64,000 bases of DNA. Origin: Mycobacterium rhizamassiliense. GTDB taxonomy: Bacteria > Actinomycetota > Actinomycetes > Mycobacteriales > Mycobacteriaceae. The notes beneath the pieces were generated by a model. It had not been told where the DNA came from. It did no database searches and was given only the letters and a program-made list of their open reading frames with translations. The stretch lies in assembly GCF_900157375.1 (NCBI RefSeq), contig NZ_LT721901.1, positions 1,905,498-1,969,497 of the forward strand. Reading direction: 5' to 3'. Of this stretch, positions 52,651 through 61,455 are shown piece after piece (within the stretch, counting starts at the first letter, position 1; every line of letters begins with the position of its first letter). The position numbers and the translations under genes were made by a program.

Positions 52651-53633
52651 CCGTTGGCGCTGCGGAACGCCTCGATGGTGTCGGCCACCGTTTCCAACGG
52701 GTCCCGATAGACGACGCCGAGTTCGCGCTCGCTCGGCGAATCGTCGGAGGCCGGCATTTGGGTGTAGTACTGCATCCCAGCAGCGGTGAACGGCGTGTTG
52801 AACGGCAGATATGGCGTAGCAAGATCCAGTACGGCTCCCGCGGCGCGGATCAGGGTGTCGGGAACCGGCACCGGAACCATCGTGGTGTTCCCCAGCTCGC
52901 CGAACATGCTCGCCAGCTCGGTGACGGGAACGCGGTGGCCGCCGGCCATGTAGCGGCGCGGTCCGCGCCCGGGTTCCAGCAGCGCGGCGTGCAGCGCGGC
53001 CACGTCGCGGGCATCGACGATCAACCAGGCCGCGCCCCGTCCGGGGACGAAATGCAGGTCCAGCAGCGACCTCACCCCCTGGCCGGCCTCACCGTATTGG
53101 TTGCCGACGGGCGGACCCAGGACCATGCCGGGGTAGGTGATGTTCACCGGCGCGCCGGCGTCCTGCAGGCCGCGCGCATAGATCTCGACCTGCGCCTTGG
53201 ACGTCCCGTAGCCGTCGGCCCCACCGACCACCGGCAGGTCGGCCGACAGCGTCTCCAGGTTGGGGTGAAACAGCGCGGTGAAGCTCGACACGTGCACGAT
53301 CGGATCCAGCCCGAGCTCGACCGCCTGCCCGAGCACGTTCTGCGCGCCCTGCATGTTGGTGGTCAGCATCTCGCTGGTCTGCCGGGGGTCGGTGGCCACC
53401 AGCGCCGCGCTGTGCACGACGGCGTCGCAGCCCTGCAGCGCCTCGCGCACCGAGACGCGGTCGGTGATGTCCCCTTTTGCGTAGTCCGAGACATCGACGC
53501 CCAGCTGGGCGACCGAGGTCTGCAGCCGGTCCGGACTACGCACCAAAAATCGCACTGAATGCCCCGCGTCGGCGACGGCCTTGGCCGTCCACCCGCCGAC
53601 AAAACCGGTACCCCCCGTTATCAGAACGCGCAT
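52647..53633 (-). CDS. NAD-dependent epimerase/dehydratase (extended SDR)
   Basis: A 328-residue extended SDR. RVLITGGTGFVGGWTAKAV is the Rossmann loop (GxxGxxG), VVHSAALVA follows, and YGTSK holds the catalytic Tyr and Lys. GDITDRVSVREALQGCD is the typical NAD-ribose acidic strand region. It is probably a sterol-, sugar- or ketone-acting dehydrogenase. Monocistronic, divergent from no gene; the cutinase gene lies upstream on the same strand with 51 bases between. Confidence 0.87.
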   Translation of the reverse strand: MRVLITGGTGFVGGWTAKAVADAGHSVRFLVRSPDRLQTSVAQLGVDVSDYAKGDITDRVSVREALQGCDAVVHSAALVATDPRQTSEMLTTNMQGAQNVLGQAVELGLDPIVHVSSFTALFHPNLETLSADLPVVGGADGYGTSKAQVEIYARGLQDAGAPVNITYPGMVLGPPVGNQYGEAGQGVRSLLDLHFVPGRGAAWLIVDARDVAALHAALLEPGRGPRRYMAGGHRVPVTELASMFGELGNTTMVPVPVPDTLIRAAGAVLDLATPYLPFNTPFTAAGMQYYTQMPASDDSPSERELGVVYRDPLETVADTIEAFRSANG

Positions 53634-53684
53634 GCCGCAGATTCTTGCAACCGCGTCGTCTCGGCGCGTCCGCGGGGCGACTCG

Positions 53685-54395
53685 CTACAGGTGGCCGGCG
53701 GCGAAGGTTGCGGCCTGACCCGCCATACCGTTCGCGATATACGACGCGTGCGCGGCGCCGTCGTTGCCGCCGCCGCAGATCGGATCGCCGGGAGCGCACA
53801 GCCGGATTGTCTTGCCCTGATACAGCGGGCCGATGGCGATCGCGGGTGCGCCGAAGTGCTCGAGAAATTCATCCGACGGCGTGCCGAACAGCGTGACCGC
53901 CGCGATGTGGTTGGCGACGTCCGGCGGCATCGGCGCCGGGACCGATGCGGCGGGGACGTTCTTCGGCACGCTCGACGAGGTCACGAAGCCGGCGACGGCC
54001 GCGCCCTGCGAAAAGCCGCCCAGCACCTCGCGCGTCTTGGGGCAGTTGGCCGCCATCGACTCGATGTGCGAGCTGGCGTCGCGGATCCCGTCGATGAAAG
54101 TTGCCGGGAAATCGGGATTGCCGAAGTCGCTGCTGGCCTGGTAATTCACCGGGTACACCGTGAGCGTCCGTCCACCGATGTCGCCGCGCAACGCGTCGAC
54201 GAAGCCGGAACCGATACCGCCGACGCCCGGCGGCTCGCTGGTGCCGCGGGCGAACACGACCTCGACGTCGGGGCAGTCGGCGTGTGCCGACGGGGCCGGC
54301 ACACCGAACCCGAGCGCTCCGGCCAGCACCGCGGCCGCTCCGACATTCGCCGCGGCGCGGCCCATCCGTTTCTTGACCACCGTGAAGACGCTCAT
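53685..54395 (-). CDS. Secreted cutinase-like (CULP) esterase
   Basis: A 236-residue protein with an N-terminal signal peptide (basic MSVFTVVKKR, hydrophobic run to about residue 32, then PSAHADCPD). The mature domain is a cutinase: CPDVEVVFARGTSEPPG, nucleophile Ser129 in GGFSQGAA, and CAPGDPICGGG followed by AAHASY supplying Asp and His. Two disulfide bridges are expected from the conserved cysteines. Mycobacterial cutinase-like proteins are secreted esterases or phospholipases that act on lipids. It is the upstream gene of the epimerase. Confidence 0.9.
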   Translation of the reverse strand: MSVFTVVKKRMGRAAANVGAAAVLAGALGFGVPAPSAHADCPDVEVVFARGTSEPPGVGGIGSGFVDALRGDIGGRTLTVYPVNYQASSDFGNPDFPATFIDGIRDASSHIESMAANCPKTREVLGGFSQGAAVAGFVTSSSVPKNVPAASVPAPMPPDVANHIAAVTLFGTPSDEFLEHFGAPAIAIGPLYQGKTIRLCAPGDPICGGGNDGAAHASYIANGMAGQAATFAAGHL

Positions 54396-54740
54396 TTCTC
54401 CCTAACGTTTCGTAGCAACCGACCGTTCGATATTCGGTGCCGACGACATCCAGGATTGCCCCGCTGTGCCAATTCTCAACCGCTGGCACGCCGTGGGCGA
54501 CGCGACGCAAACCGCCCGCCCGCGACGATTCCGTGGTTGGCCGCGGGGCGGGCCGCTGCGCAGGGCCGTCAGCAAATGTTGCGGGAGGCCGCCCGGCGTC
54601 ACGCGGGACGGGGAGCCGGGCGCAGCGGCGCCACACCGCCAACGGGAAATGCACTCCAGCGCCGTCCCGGCGTTGCTGCCCGGCAGCCGAACGCCGAGCG
54701 ATGCGGCTTCCGCGTTGGCACCGGCCTCAGAACAGAAGAC
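54396..54740. other. 345-base gap with no supported gene
   Basis: Open frames on both strands here lack ribosome-binding sites and credible residue composition. The region upstream of the cutinase gene may carry its promoter (ATTTCTCCCTAACGTTTCG near 54395). It is otherwise GC-rich sequence with no clear repeats. Confidence 0.6.
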
Positions 54741-54781
54741 GACCAGCAGGCTTACTGGTTTTTGGAGCAAGCCTGCTGGTC
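54741..54781 (-). terminator. Hairpin terminator after csbD
   Basis: GACCAGCAGGCTT (54741-54753) and AAGCCTGCTGGTC (54769-54781) form a perfect 13-bp stem with a 15-base loop. On the minus strand it begins 14 bases after the csbD stop, and a T-rich run (GTCTTCTGTTCT) follows, the shape of a rho-independent terminator. Confidence 0.75.
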
Positions 54782-54794
54782 GAGAGGGAGAAAC

Positions 54795-54968
54795 CTACTT
54801 CTTGAAGGCGTCCTTCACCTTCTCGCCGGCGTCCTTCAGGCTGGACTTAGCCTGGTCCGCGCGGCCCTCGTTCTTGGTGTCGTGGTCCCCGGTCGCCTTA
54901 CCGATGGCTTCCTTCGCCCGGCCGCCAAGGTCCTCGATCTTGTTCTTGATCTTGTCTTCGGTGCTCAT
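54795..54968 (-). CDS. CsbD-family stress protein (57 residues)
   Basis: A 57-residue hydrophilic, highly charged protein: MSTEDKIKNKIEDLGG, KEAIGKATGDHDTK, ADQAKSSLKDAGEKVKDAFKK. The K-I-K-G-K-A-like rhythm of Lys and Gly, plus KGKIKE-type repeats, is diagnostic of the CsbD family, a general-stress-induced small protein of unknown role. AGGAGGGAACG precedes the ATG on the minus strand. It is too short to stand out by length, but the strong RBS and the terminator just beyond support it. It is likely monocistronic. Confidence 0.85.
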   Translation of the reverse strand: MSTEDKIKNKIEDLGGRAKEAIGKATGDHDTKNEGRADQAKSSLKDAGEKVKDAFKK

Positions 54969-55142
54969 ACGCTTGCGTTCCCTCCTTGCACTGTTGCCTT
55001 CCCGCCTTGGCTACCCCGCGGCGGCCGATTCTGAAACACCGCCGCCGGCCCGCGCTGCGGCTCGGGGCGGCTACCTCGGTGACTGCTGGCAAATCGGGCA
55101 GTCGGTGAAAGCGTTCAGGCCGTTGCGGCGGGATCTGTCACC

Positions 55143-55313
55143 ATGGATTTCGTGAGCACCGCGATCGTGGTGGGGGTAGTGGTGGTGCTGATGCTGCTGG
55201 GCATCGGCATCGTCACCAACCAGCTGCTGCGGCTCAGGAAGTACCTGAATCAGGCGCCTCCGAATCAAGCGCCTGGTGACGACGGTCACGGCGATCCTGA
55301 TAGCTTCGCCTGA
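55143..55313 (+). CDS. Small single-span membrane protein
   Basis: A 56-residue protein with one hydrophobic helix (STAIVVGVVVVLMLLGIGIV, residues ~5-25) followed by a basic then polar/acidic tail (NQAPGDDGHGDPDSFA). Its stop overlaps the ATG of the beta-lactamase-fold gene (TGATG at 55311-55315), which suggests translational coupling and makes a real gene likely. There is no strong ribosome-binding site. I do not recognise the family. Confidence 0.55.
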   Translation: MDFVSTAIVVGVVVVLMLLGIGIVTNQLLRLRKYLNQAPPNQAPGDDGHGDPDSFA

Positions 55314-56683
55314 TGGCACCACATGGGGGTGATGCCGCGGCGGCGACAGGGCGCGGCGAGCGCACGACGGATCGCGGCGCAATGCCAACGCCGACCCTGC
55401 TCGCGACCGACGACGGCCTGCCCCGCGGAGTGTCCGGGGCCGCCGACCCCCATTTCGCCAACGTCATCAAGATCTTTTCGCAGCTGTTCCCCGGCCGCCG
55501 CTTCGGCGGCGGCGCGCTGTGCGTCTACATCGACGGCGTGCCCGTCGTCGACGTCTGGACGGGGTGGTCGGACCGGTCCGCGACTCAGCGGTGGACCGCC
55601 GACACCGGCGCCATGGTGTTCTCGGCCACCAAGGGCGTGGCCTCGACCGTCATTCACCGGCTGGCCGATCGCGGCCTGCTGTCCTACGAAGCCCCGGTGG
55701 CCGAGTACTGGCCCGAGTTCGCGGCCAACGGCAAGGCCGACATCACCGTCAGCGACGTGCTGCGGCATCGAGCCGGGCTGTCGCACCTGCGGGGCGTCAC
55801 CAAGACCGACCTGATGGACCACCTCGCCATGGAGGAGCGCCTGGCGGCCGCGCCCGTCGATCACCTGCGCGGCGTGCAGGCCTACCACGCGCTGACATAC
55901 GGCTGGCTGCTCTCCGGGCTGGCCCGCGCCGTGACCGGCAAGGGCATGCGCGAGCTCATCCGCCAGGAAGTCGCGCGTCCACTGGACACCGACGGCCTGC
56001 ACCTCGGCCGCCCCCCGGAGGGCTCGCCGACGACGCCCGCGGAGATCTTGATGCCGCAGGGGAAGCTGCAGAACCCGGTCTTCAATTTCCTCGCCCCCCG
56101 AGTCGCCGGCATGAAATATTCGGGCGCGCTGGGCGCCATGTACTTCCCCGGCATCAAATCCCTGATGCAGGGCGACACACCATTTCTGGACGGCGAGGTG
56201 CCGGCCGCCAACGGTGTGGTGACGGGGCGCGGCCTGGCCAAGATGTACGCGGTGCTGGCCAACGAGGGACGCATCGACCGGAAGAAATTCCTGTCCAAGG
56301 AGTTGGCGCTCGGCCTGACGGGCCAGTCGCGGATCAAGTGGCCGGACGCAAACATGGTGGTGCCCATGCCTTTTCACCTCGGCTACCACGAGTCGCCGGT
56401 GCCGGGACTGCTCCAGGGGTTCGGTCACGTCGGCCTGGGCGGCACGCTCGGGTGGGCGGACCCGGCCTCGGGTAGCTCGTTCGGCTTCGTGCACAACCGG
56501 CTGCTGACGCCGTTGCTGTTCGACATGGGATCGTTCGCCGGCCTGGCCAGCCCGCTGCGCAACGCCATCGAGGCCGCCCGGCACCAGGGCCCGCTCGAGG
56601 TGCCCGCGCTGGGCGCGGCCTACCCCAAAGCAGCTCGGCGGCGGGTGCGTGCCCCCGGTGCGGCGGCGGCATCGGGTGGTTAG
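55313..56683 (+). CDS. Beta-lactamase-fold serine hydrolase (class C/esterase type)
   Basis: A 456-residue protein with the S-X-X-K motif SATK (Ser104, Lys107) in AMVFSATKGVASTVIHRLA. YHALTYGW is the Tyr-containing second element. HVGLGG-like GFGHVGLGGTLGWADP gives the KTG-like strand. These features match the mycobacterial LipD/LipE-type penicillin-binding/esterase family, cytosolic or surface hydrolases of esters. No signal peptide is seen. It is in an operon with the small membrane protein. ATG 55382 is a possible shorter start. Antibiotic hydrolysis should not be assumed. Confidence 0.87.
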   Translation: MAPHGGDAAAATGRGERTTDRGAMPTPTLLATDDGLPRGVSGAADPHFANVIKIFSQLFPGRRFGGGALCVYIDGVPVVDVWTGWSDRSATQRWTADTGAMVFSATKGVASTVIHRLADRGLLSYEAPVAEYWPEFAANGKADITVSDVLRHRAGLSHLRGVTKTDLMDHLAMEERLAAAPVDHLRGVQAYHALTYGWLLSGLARAVTGKGMRELIRQEVARPLDTDGLHLGRPPEGSPTTPAEILMPQGKLQNPVFNFLAPRVAGMKYSGALGAMYFPGIKSLMQGDTPFLDGEVPAANGVVTGRGLAKMYAVLANEGRIDRKKFLSKELALGLTGQSRIKWPDANMVVPMPFHLGYHESPVPGLLQGFGHVGLGGTLGWADPASGSSFGFVHNRLLTPLLFDMGSFAGLASPLRNAIEAARHQGPLEVPALGAAYPKAARRRVRAPGAAAASGG

Positions 56684-56737
56684 CCTGCAGGCATGATCGC
56701 CGTCGCCGGGCTCGCACGGTAGGTCCGGTACCGGCGC

Positions 56738-57421
56738 GTGGGACCCCTGCTGCTGGCGCTGGCCGGACTGGCGTTGCTGGACTCCCTCAACGTGCTGAAC
56801 GCGGGCGTCGTCTCGGCCGTCATCTTCACCAGCCGGCTCAGCCGCCGCTCACCGATCCCCGGCGCCCTGAGCTTCATCGGCGGGGTGTTCGCGGTGACCA
56901 CCACATTCGGTGTGTGCACGGTGCTCGGCCTCAGCTTTTTGACCGATCTGCTCGACTTCCACGTGACCCCGGCCATCCGGTTTCGGGGCGAGCTGATCCT
57001 CGGCGCGGTGCTGGTCGGTCTGGCGTTCTTCCCGTTGACGGCGCAGTCATCAGCCCCGGGGTGGGCGATGGCGGCGATGCGGGATCGCCCGTGGGTGCTC
57101 GGCCCGCTCGGGCTGGCAGTGGGCACCGGGCAGGCGCCGACCGACGTGCCGTACCTGACGGCGTTGGCGATGCTGGCCGCGCTGCACCCGCGACCGCCGA
57201 TCTGGCCGCTGGTCATCGTGGGCTACTGGGCGGTGGCACTGTCGCCGTCGCTGCTGATTCTCGGTCTCTCGATGCGGCGGACCGTGCGCGCCGCACGGAT
57301 TCAGCGCGGGATCATGCGCGCCCTCACCCGCTACGGCCCGCTCTCAGTTCGGCTGCTGTTCTTGGTGTTTGGCGTCGGGCTGGTGGCCGATGCGTTCGTC
57401 AACCACGGCGCGCTTTGGTGA
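56738..57421 (+). CDS. GAP/Sap-family membrane protein (lipid addressing)
   Basis: A 227-residue six-segment membrane protein starting at GTG 56738. LLLALAGLALLDSLNVLNAGVV, IPGALSFIGGVFAVTTTFGV and LGPLGLAVGTGQAPTDVPYLTALA are typical of the GAP family, named for GPL addressing protein, with Sap as the sulfolipid homologue. Members assist transfer of glycolipids to the cell surface. It is not next to lipid-biosynthesis genes here, so the cargo is unknown. A weak RBS precedes the start. Confidence 0.8.
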   Translation: MGPLLLALAGLALLDSLNVLNAGVVSAVIFTSRLSRRSPIPGALSFIGGVFAVTTTFGVCTVLGLSFLTDLLDFHVTPAIRFRGELILGAVLVGLAFFPLTAQSSAPGWAMAAMRDRPWVLGPLGLAVGTGQAPTDVPYLTALAMLAALHPRPPIWPLVIVGYWAVALSPSLLILGLSMRRTVRAARIQRGIMRALTRYGPLSVRLLFLVFGVGLVADAFVNHGALW

Positions 57422-57478
57422 CCCAGGCGTTAATCGGCTGTTCAGCTCCCGCTTGAAAAGCGTGGGTACGGACCCCTC

Positions 57479-57823
57479 ATGAGCCGCATGAAATTGTTAC
57501 CCACATCAATGATGGCCCTGTCCGCGCTGCTGTTGCCCGCGCCGGCAGTCGCCAGCGCCGCTCCGGATCCGACGTCGGCGTACCTTGCCCTGCTCGAGCA
57601 GCACAACATCTCGTACAAGGACCCGGTGCAGATGGTCCAGGTCGGGACCACGCTCTGCCACGACCTGCGGCACGCCGACGGTCCGGCGCAGGAAGCCGTG
57701 CAGAAGATCCAGAGCGCCGGCTACACCGACAAGCAGGCGAACGTGATCGCCGCCAGCGCGGTGCTCACGTTCTGCCCGGACATGAACGCCGACGCGACCA
57801 AGGACAAGCCCAAGTCCAGCTAG
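57479..57823 (+). CDS. Secreted DUF732 protein
   Basis: A 114-residue protein with an N-terminal signal peptide (KLLPTSMMALSALLLPAPAVASAAPD, cleaved after A-S-A-A). The mature part has DPTSAYLALLEQHNISYKDP and a Cys pair in TTLCHDLRHAD and LTFCPDM, the DUF732 pattern. Family function is unknown; members are small secreted helical proteins found almost only in mycobacteria. It is convergent with the DapB-like gene, stop codons overlapping by four bases. Confidence 0.87.
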   Translation: MSRMKLLPTSMMALSALLLPAPAVASAAPDPTSAYLALLEQHNISYKDPVQMVQVGTTLCHDLRHADGPAQEAVQKIQSAGYTDKQANVIAASAVLTFCPDMNADATKDKPKSS

Positions 57824-58878
57824 TCGGTCTTCGCGAAGCCCCGGGGGAGGGTGAGCGGAAGGTCGGCGTAGGTGGCGATGCCCGGAGCCGCGGCGACGAC
57901 GGCGGCGATCCCGTTGATCGCGGGCACCGCGGTCATGATGTGGCCGAGGTCCATGAACTCCTCGAGCGTGGTGGCCTCGAAGTACGGCGGCGGCAGGAAG
58001 CCGACCTTGGTGGTCACCGTCGGCTGCCCGTCGACCTGAATGACCCAGCCGTCCTGCTCGATCTGCCAGTCGGGGTCGAGGGTCTGGCCCTTCTTCCACC
58101 GGACGTTGAGGTCGATGAGCGTCTTGCCGCCGACGATGCCCTGCCAGCTGATGTAGGTGCCCGCGACGTGTCCGGCCGGGATGGTCCAGGACGCCATGAC
58201 GAGGTCCTCGGTGGTCTGGGCGAACTCGGCGACGCACTTGATCTCGTCGAGTTCGACGCCGAGGGCGTCGCCCACCAGCCGTACGGCCTCGCCGAAGATG
58301 GCGGTGCCCTTCGCGGCCATGGCCTGCAGGTCGGGGTGATCGATCGGCTGGCCGAAGCCGACGGGCTTCTCGGTCTCCGGTGAGTCGTAGAACGTGGTGT
58401 CGGCGGCCTCGTTGACGGTGACCTTGTCGACCCGGTTGCAGACCATGGCCGAGACGATGGCCAGCAGTTCGGCGAAGCCCGGGCTGACGCCGGACCCGAA
58501 GATCGTGGAGCCGCCCTTTTCGCAGGCCTCCAGCAGCCGGTCGCGGCCCTCGCCGAGGTTGTGCCCGGTGATGAACGACGCCGTGGTCACCACGTTGACG
58601 CCAGCGGACAGGATCCGGACCAGTTCGTCGACGTTGATCCACATCGGGTTGTAGACCACGCAGTCGGGCTTGAGCGACAGCAGCTCGTCGATGTCGTTGG
58701 TCGCCTTGACACCGATCGGCGGCAGGCCGACGAGTTCGCCGGCGTCGCGCCCGGCCTTCTCCGATGACCAGGCGTAGCAGCCGACCAATTCGAGGGTGGG
58801 GTTGCTGACGATCGACTTCAGCGAGCTCTTGCCGACGTTTCCGGTGTTCCACTGAACGACGCGATAGGTGTTTGGCAC
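57820..58878 (-). CDS. DapB-like NAD(P)-dependent dehydrogenase
   Basis: GTG 58878 gives 352 residues; the longer frame that extends to 59253 overlaps the next gene and is rejected. YRVVQWNTGNVGKSSLKSIV is the nucleotide loop, LELVGCYAWSSEKAGRDAGE follows, and GSGVSPGFAELLAIVSAMVC plus the C-terminal sheet match the paralogue at 22580-23665. It belongs to the poorly characterised DapB-like oxidoreductase family of mycobacteria. Unlike the paralogue it is not in an operon with VOC or SDR genes. Confidence 0.83.
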   Translation of the reverse strand: MPNTYRVVQWNTGNVGKSSLKSIVSNPTLELVGCYAWSSEKAGRDAGELVGLPPIGVKATNDIDELLSLKPDCVVYNPMWINVDELVRILSAGVNVVTTASFITGHNLGEGRDRLLEACEKGGSTIFGSGVSPGFAELLAIVSAMVCNRVDKVTVNEAADTTFYDSPETEKPVGFGQPIDHPDLQAMAAKGTAIFGEAVRLVGDALGVELDEIKCVAEFAQTTEDLVMASWTIPAGHVAGTYISWQGIVGGKTLIDLNVRWKKGQTLDPDWQIEQDGWVIQVDGQPTVTTKVGFLPPPYFEATTLEEFMDLGHIMTAVPAINGIAAVVAAAPGIATYADLPLTLPRGFAKTD

Positions 58879-58907
58879 TCGCTCAGCATAGGGGAACTTA
58901 GCAGGGC

Positions 58908-60035
58908 TTAGTAGGAGGATTCGGCGGCCAATATTTCGGCGAGGAACGCATCGGCCGGCGGCCGGTCCAGGCGGGACCGCGCCCAGCGGCGAACCCGCTC
59001 GCGTGTCTCGCGGGCCTCGGCGGTGTCGGCTCCGACGAGCACCGCCGTCGCCGCCCAGTCGTGGTTCCAGGCGGCCGCTTCGGTCATCGGCTGCCCTTGC
59101 GCGTCGAGCAGGGGAAGGGTGGCGCGTCCGCCGGCGTCCAGGACGCCGGTGCCGGTGATGGCGCCGGACCGCAATCGCACCGCGATGCCGGACGGCAGGT
59201 CCGGCCCGATGATGGCCGCGCGCACCGCGGCGCCGGCCGCCTCGACGCTCCACTCGACCGTGTCCTCGCCCGCATCGAAGATGGCGGGGGGCACCGCGCT
59301 CCAGCTGATGGACGCGACGCCGCGGGCGATCGGGGCCGCACCCCGGGGGCCCGCATCCGAACCGGCGGCCAGCGCGTAGTCGTCGCGGCGATCGCTCGGC
59401 AACGACAGGACGATGCTCGAATCATCAAGGGCCGCAAGTAGTTCAGGCCAGCGTCCGGAGTCGACGCCGATGTCGTCGGCGAGCCCGCCGCCGGCACGCA
59501 CCATATCGGCGATCCGCGGGTCGCCGCTGCCGGCGTGGCCGATCAGGGCCGCGGCGTGCGGCGCCAGCAGCTCGGCGGCGTCGGAATCCAGTGTGTCGTC
59601 GGTGAAGAAGCCCTGCGCGCCGACCGTCAGCAGCGCGATCTCGACGTCGAGCAGGGCGCGGTCCAGGCCGGCGATGCCGTCTTGCCTGCTGGCGGGCCAC
59701 CATCTGCGCAGCCAATGCCCGATGGCCAGCCGTCGCAGCGGGTCGACCGAGCCCGGCACGATGTCGACGCCGTTGAGGTCGAGCGGCCGGTCGGTGGCCT
59801 CTGCCGACGACGCCACCGCCGCCGCGACCGCGACGTGCCCGGACTCGCCGAGCACGCGCCAAAGCCAGTCGGCGCGTGCCACATTCGTGAAGGCGATGTG
59901 CGTAGGCGCTTCGCCCGGCGGATCGTCGATGGTCCAGGACAGCACCGCGCCGCTAACCTCGAGCACCGCGACCAGCGGGGTGTCGGGGACGGCGGGATCG
60001 GTTCGCCAGAGGCCGGCGTCGGCAACCAGTCTCAT
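58908..60035 (-). CDS. Unknown protein in the CHAT neighbourhood (375 residues)
   Basis: ATG 60035 overlaps the stop of the upstream gene (ATGA), so I use it; the longer frame goes across that gene. The 375-residue protein starts RLVADAGLWRTDPAVPDTPL. No known domain is evident. It is rich in Ala and Asp, with several alternating beta-type strands (GIAVRLRSGAITGTGVLDAGG) suggesting a beta sandwich at the C-terminus, and helices in the middle. There is no signal peptide or membrane segment. It is probably coupled with the 446-residue partner and acts in one complex. Function unknown. Confidence 0.7.
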   Translation of the reverse strand: MRLVADAGLWRTDPAVPDTPLVAVLEVSGAVLSWTIDDPPGEAPTHIAFTNVARADWLWRVLGESGHVAVAAAVASSAEATDRPLDLNGVDIVPGSVDPLRRLAIGHWLRRWWPASRQDGIAGLDRALLDVEIALLTVGAQGFFTDDTLDSDAAELLAPHAAALIGHAGSGDPRIADMVRAGGGLADDIGVDSGRWPELLAALDDSSIVLSLPSDRRDDYALAAGSDAGPRGAAPIARGVASISWSAVPPAIFDAGEDTVEWSVEAAGAAVRAAIIGPDLPSGIAVRLRSGAITGTGVLDAGGRATLPLLDAQGQPMTEAAAWNHDWAATAVLVGADTAEARETRERVRRWARSRLDRPPADAFLAEILAAESSY

Positions 60036-61372
60036 CCGGCCACCTGCAGTTCGAGCATCGACTTGATGCGCTGGCGGTGATCGAGGCTGACCGAGCGCGC
60101 GACCCCCTCGAGCAGGGAGCGCATGTCGTCGACGTCCTCGCAGGGCTCCTGCCACACGTCGCGCCCGTGCAGCCGCGCCCACAGCCGGCTCAGGTACGGC
60201 TGCGCATACGACGCGAGGTCGTCGACCACCTGTTGCTGGCGCGGATGGATCGGCCCGCCCTCGGCCAGGTAGCGCCGGGCATGCAGGACGTACGCCTCCT
60301 TGCGCAGCCGGGCCTGGACCTGCGCCGCCAGCGCGTAGCGGCTCGCGACGGACCGGTCCAGCGGCGCCAGCTCGACCGCAACCTCGATGCCGGCGACCAG
60401 CGTGGCCTGTTTGTCCTCGGACAGCAGCCCCCATGGGGCGCAGGCCCGGTCGACTTCCTCCTCGCACAGCAGCGGGATGTCGGGCAGCGCGTCACGGTCC
60501 AGCGCGCGCCGCAGCGTGGCGCGCACCCGGTTCACCACGCTGCGATCCAGCGGGCGATCGTTGTCGGCGCCGCCGGCGACTGGCGGTTGCCGTTGCGGCG
60601 CAACCGAACTCAGGCCAAGTTCGACGATCGACCATGGCAGCTCGGCTGTTTCGTCCCGGGCCGCGGCGCCCAGGTTGTACGGCGTGGCATCGGCGATCAC
60701 CGCCGACCAGACGCGCTGGCGGGCCACCGCGGCGCGATGGCCCGCCGCCGCGCCGAGCACGGTGCCGAGCTCGGCCACCAATCCGGCGGTGGCGTTCGAC
60801 CAGACGTCTTCCGAGGCCCGCACGTCGCGCCAGCTGCGTTCCAGCTGAGCCGCCAGTGCGGCAACGACATCCGGGCTCGCCACATATTGATGCAGCTGCT
60901 CCATTCCGGTGCGGTCGCGGCTCTCGTGGATCTCGCGAAGCGTCGCCGGGGCGGTCTCGTGATCGTGCGGGGTGGGCGGGCCCTTGGTGACCGCGAGCTC
61001 GAAGCACACCGGGAAGTAGAGTTCCTGGGCGTTGCCGGAGCGGATCCGCTGTCGGCGGCGTTCCAGCTTGAGGGCATCGAACCACACTGCGGTGGAACAC
61101 AATTCGGCAGCGCTCCCGATGATCAGGTCGTGCATCGCCGCGGCCGTGTCGGCGGCCACCACCGGGGCCGAGTACTGCGGGTTGGACCGCAACCGCAGCA
61201 CCAGCGGGTCGATGATGCGCTTGACGGTCCGGGTCAACGGTCCGCCGTCGTCGCTGCTGAGCACCTCGACGCCGGGCCCGATCGCCCGCCACGCCGCCTC
61301 GATCACCGACCGGCGTGGGTGGCCGACCGCCCAGCCTTCCGGGGCAGTAGCCAGCTGGGACTCCGCGCTCAT
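60032..61372 (-). CDS. Unknown helical protein in the CHAT neighbourhood (446 residues)
   Basis: I start it at ATG 61372 (MSAESQLATAPEGWAVGHPRR), not at the frame start 39 bases upstream. 446 residues, predicted largely helical and rich in Ala, Arg and Glu. ALKLERRRQRIRSGNAQELYFPVCFELAVTK and ILLCEEEVDRACAPWGLLSEDKQ are conserved-looking blocks, but I cannot name a family. No catalytic motif or membrane span. It is coupled to the 375-residue gene. The product may be a sensor or adaptor for the nearby CHAT protein, which is inference only. Confidence 0.7.
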   Translation of the reverse strand: MSAESQLATAPEGWAVGHPRRSVIEAAWRAIGPGVEVLSSDDGGPLTRTVKRIIDPLVLRLRSNPQYSAPVVAADTAAAMHDLIIGSAAELCSTAVWFDALKLERRRQRIRSGNAQELYFPVCFELAVTKGPPTPHDHETAPATLREIHESRDRTGMEQLHQYVASPDVVAALAAQLERSWRDVRASEDVWSNATAGLVAELGTVLGAAAGHRAAVARQRVWSAVIADATPYNLGAAARDETAELPWSIVELGLSSVAPQRQPPVAGGADNDRPLDRSVVNRVRATLRRALDRDALPDIPLLCEEEVDRACAPWGLLSEDKQATLVAGIEVAVELAPLDRSVASRYALAAQVQARLRKEAYVLHARRYLAEGGPIHPRQQQVVDDLASYAQPYLSRLWARLHGRDVWQEPCEDVDDMRSLLEGVARSVSLDHRQRIKSMLELQVAG

Positions 61373-61455
61373 CAGCACAGAATAGGGGCTTTCGGAAAAT
61401 AGCGGCAGCACAAAACTTGGGTTCGGTAGCCGGCCGGGGCGGACAGCCTGGACCG

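Noticed and set aside
54466-55155. A 229-residue plus-strand frame
   Set aside because: It is antisense to csbD, is Arg- and Pro-rich, and has no RBS or recognisable domain.
58908-60467. A 519-residue minus-strand frame extending the 375-residue unknown gene
   Set aside because: The extension overlaps the 446-residue gene; ATG 60035 has an ATGA overlap with its stop.
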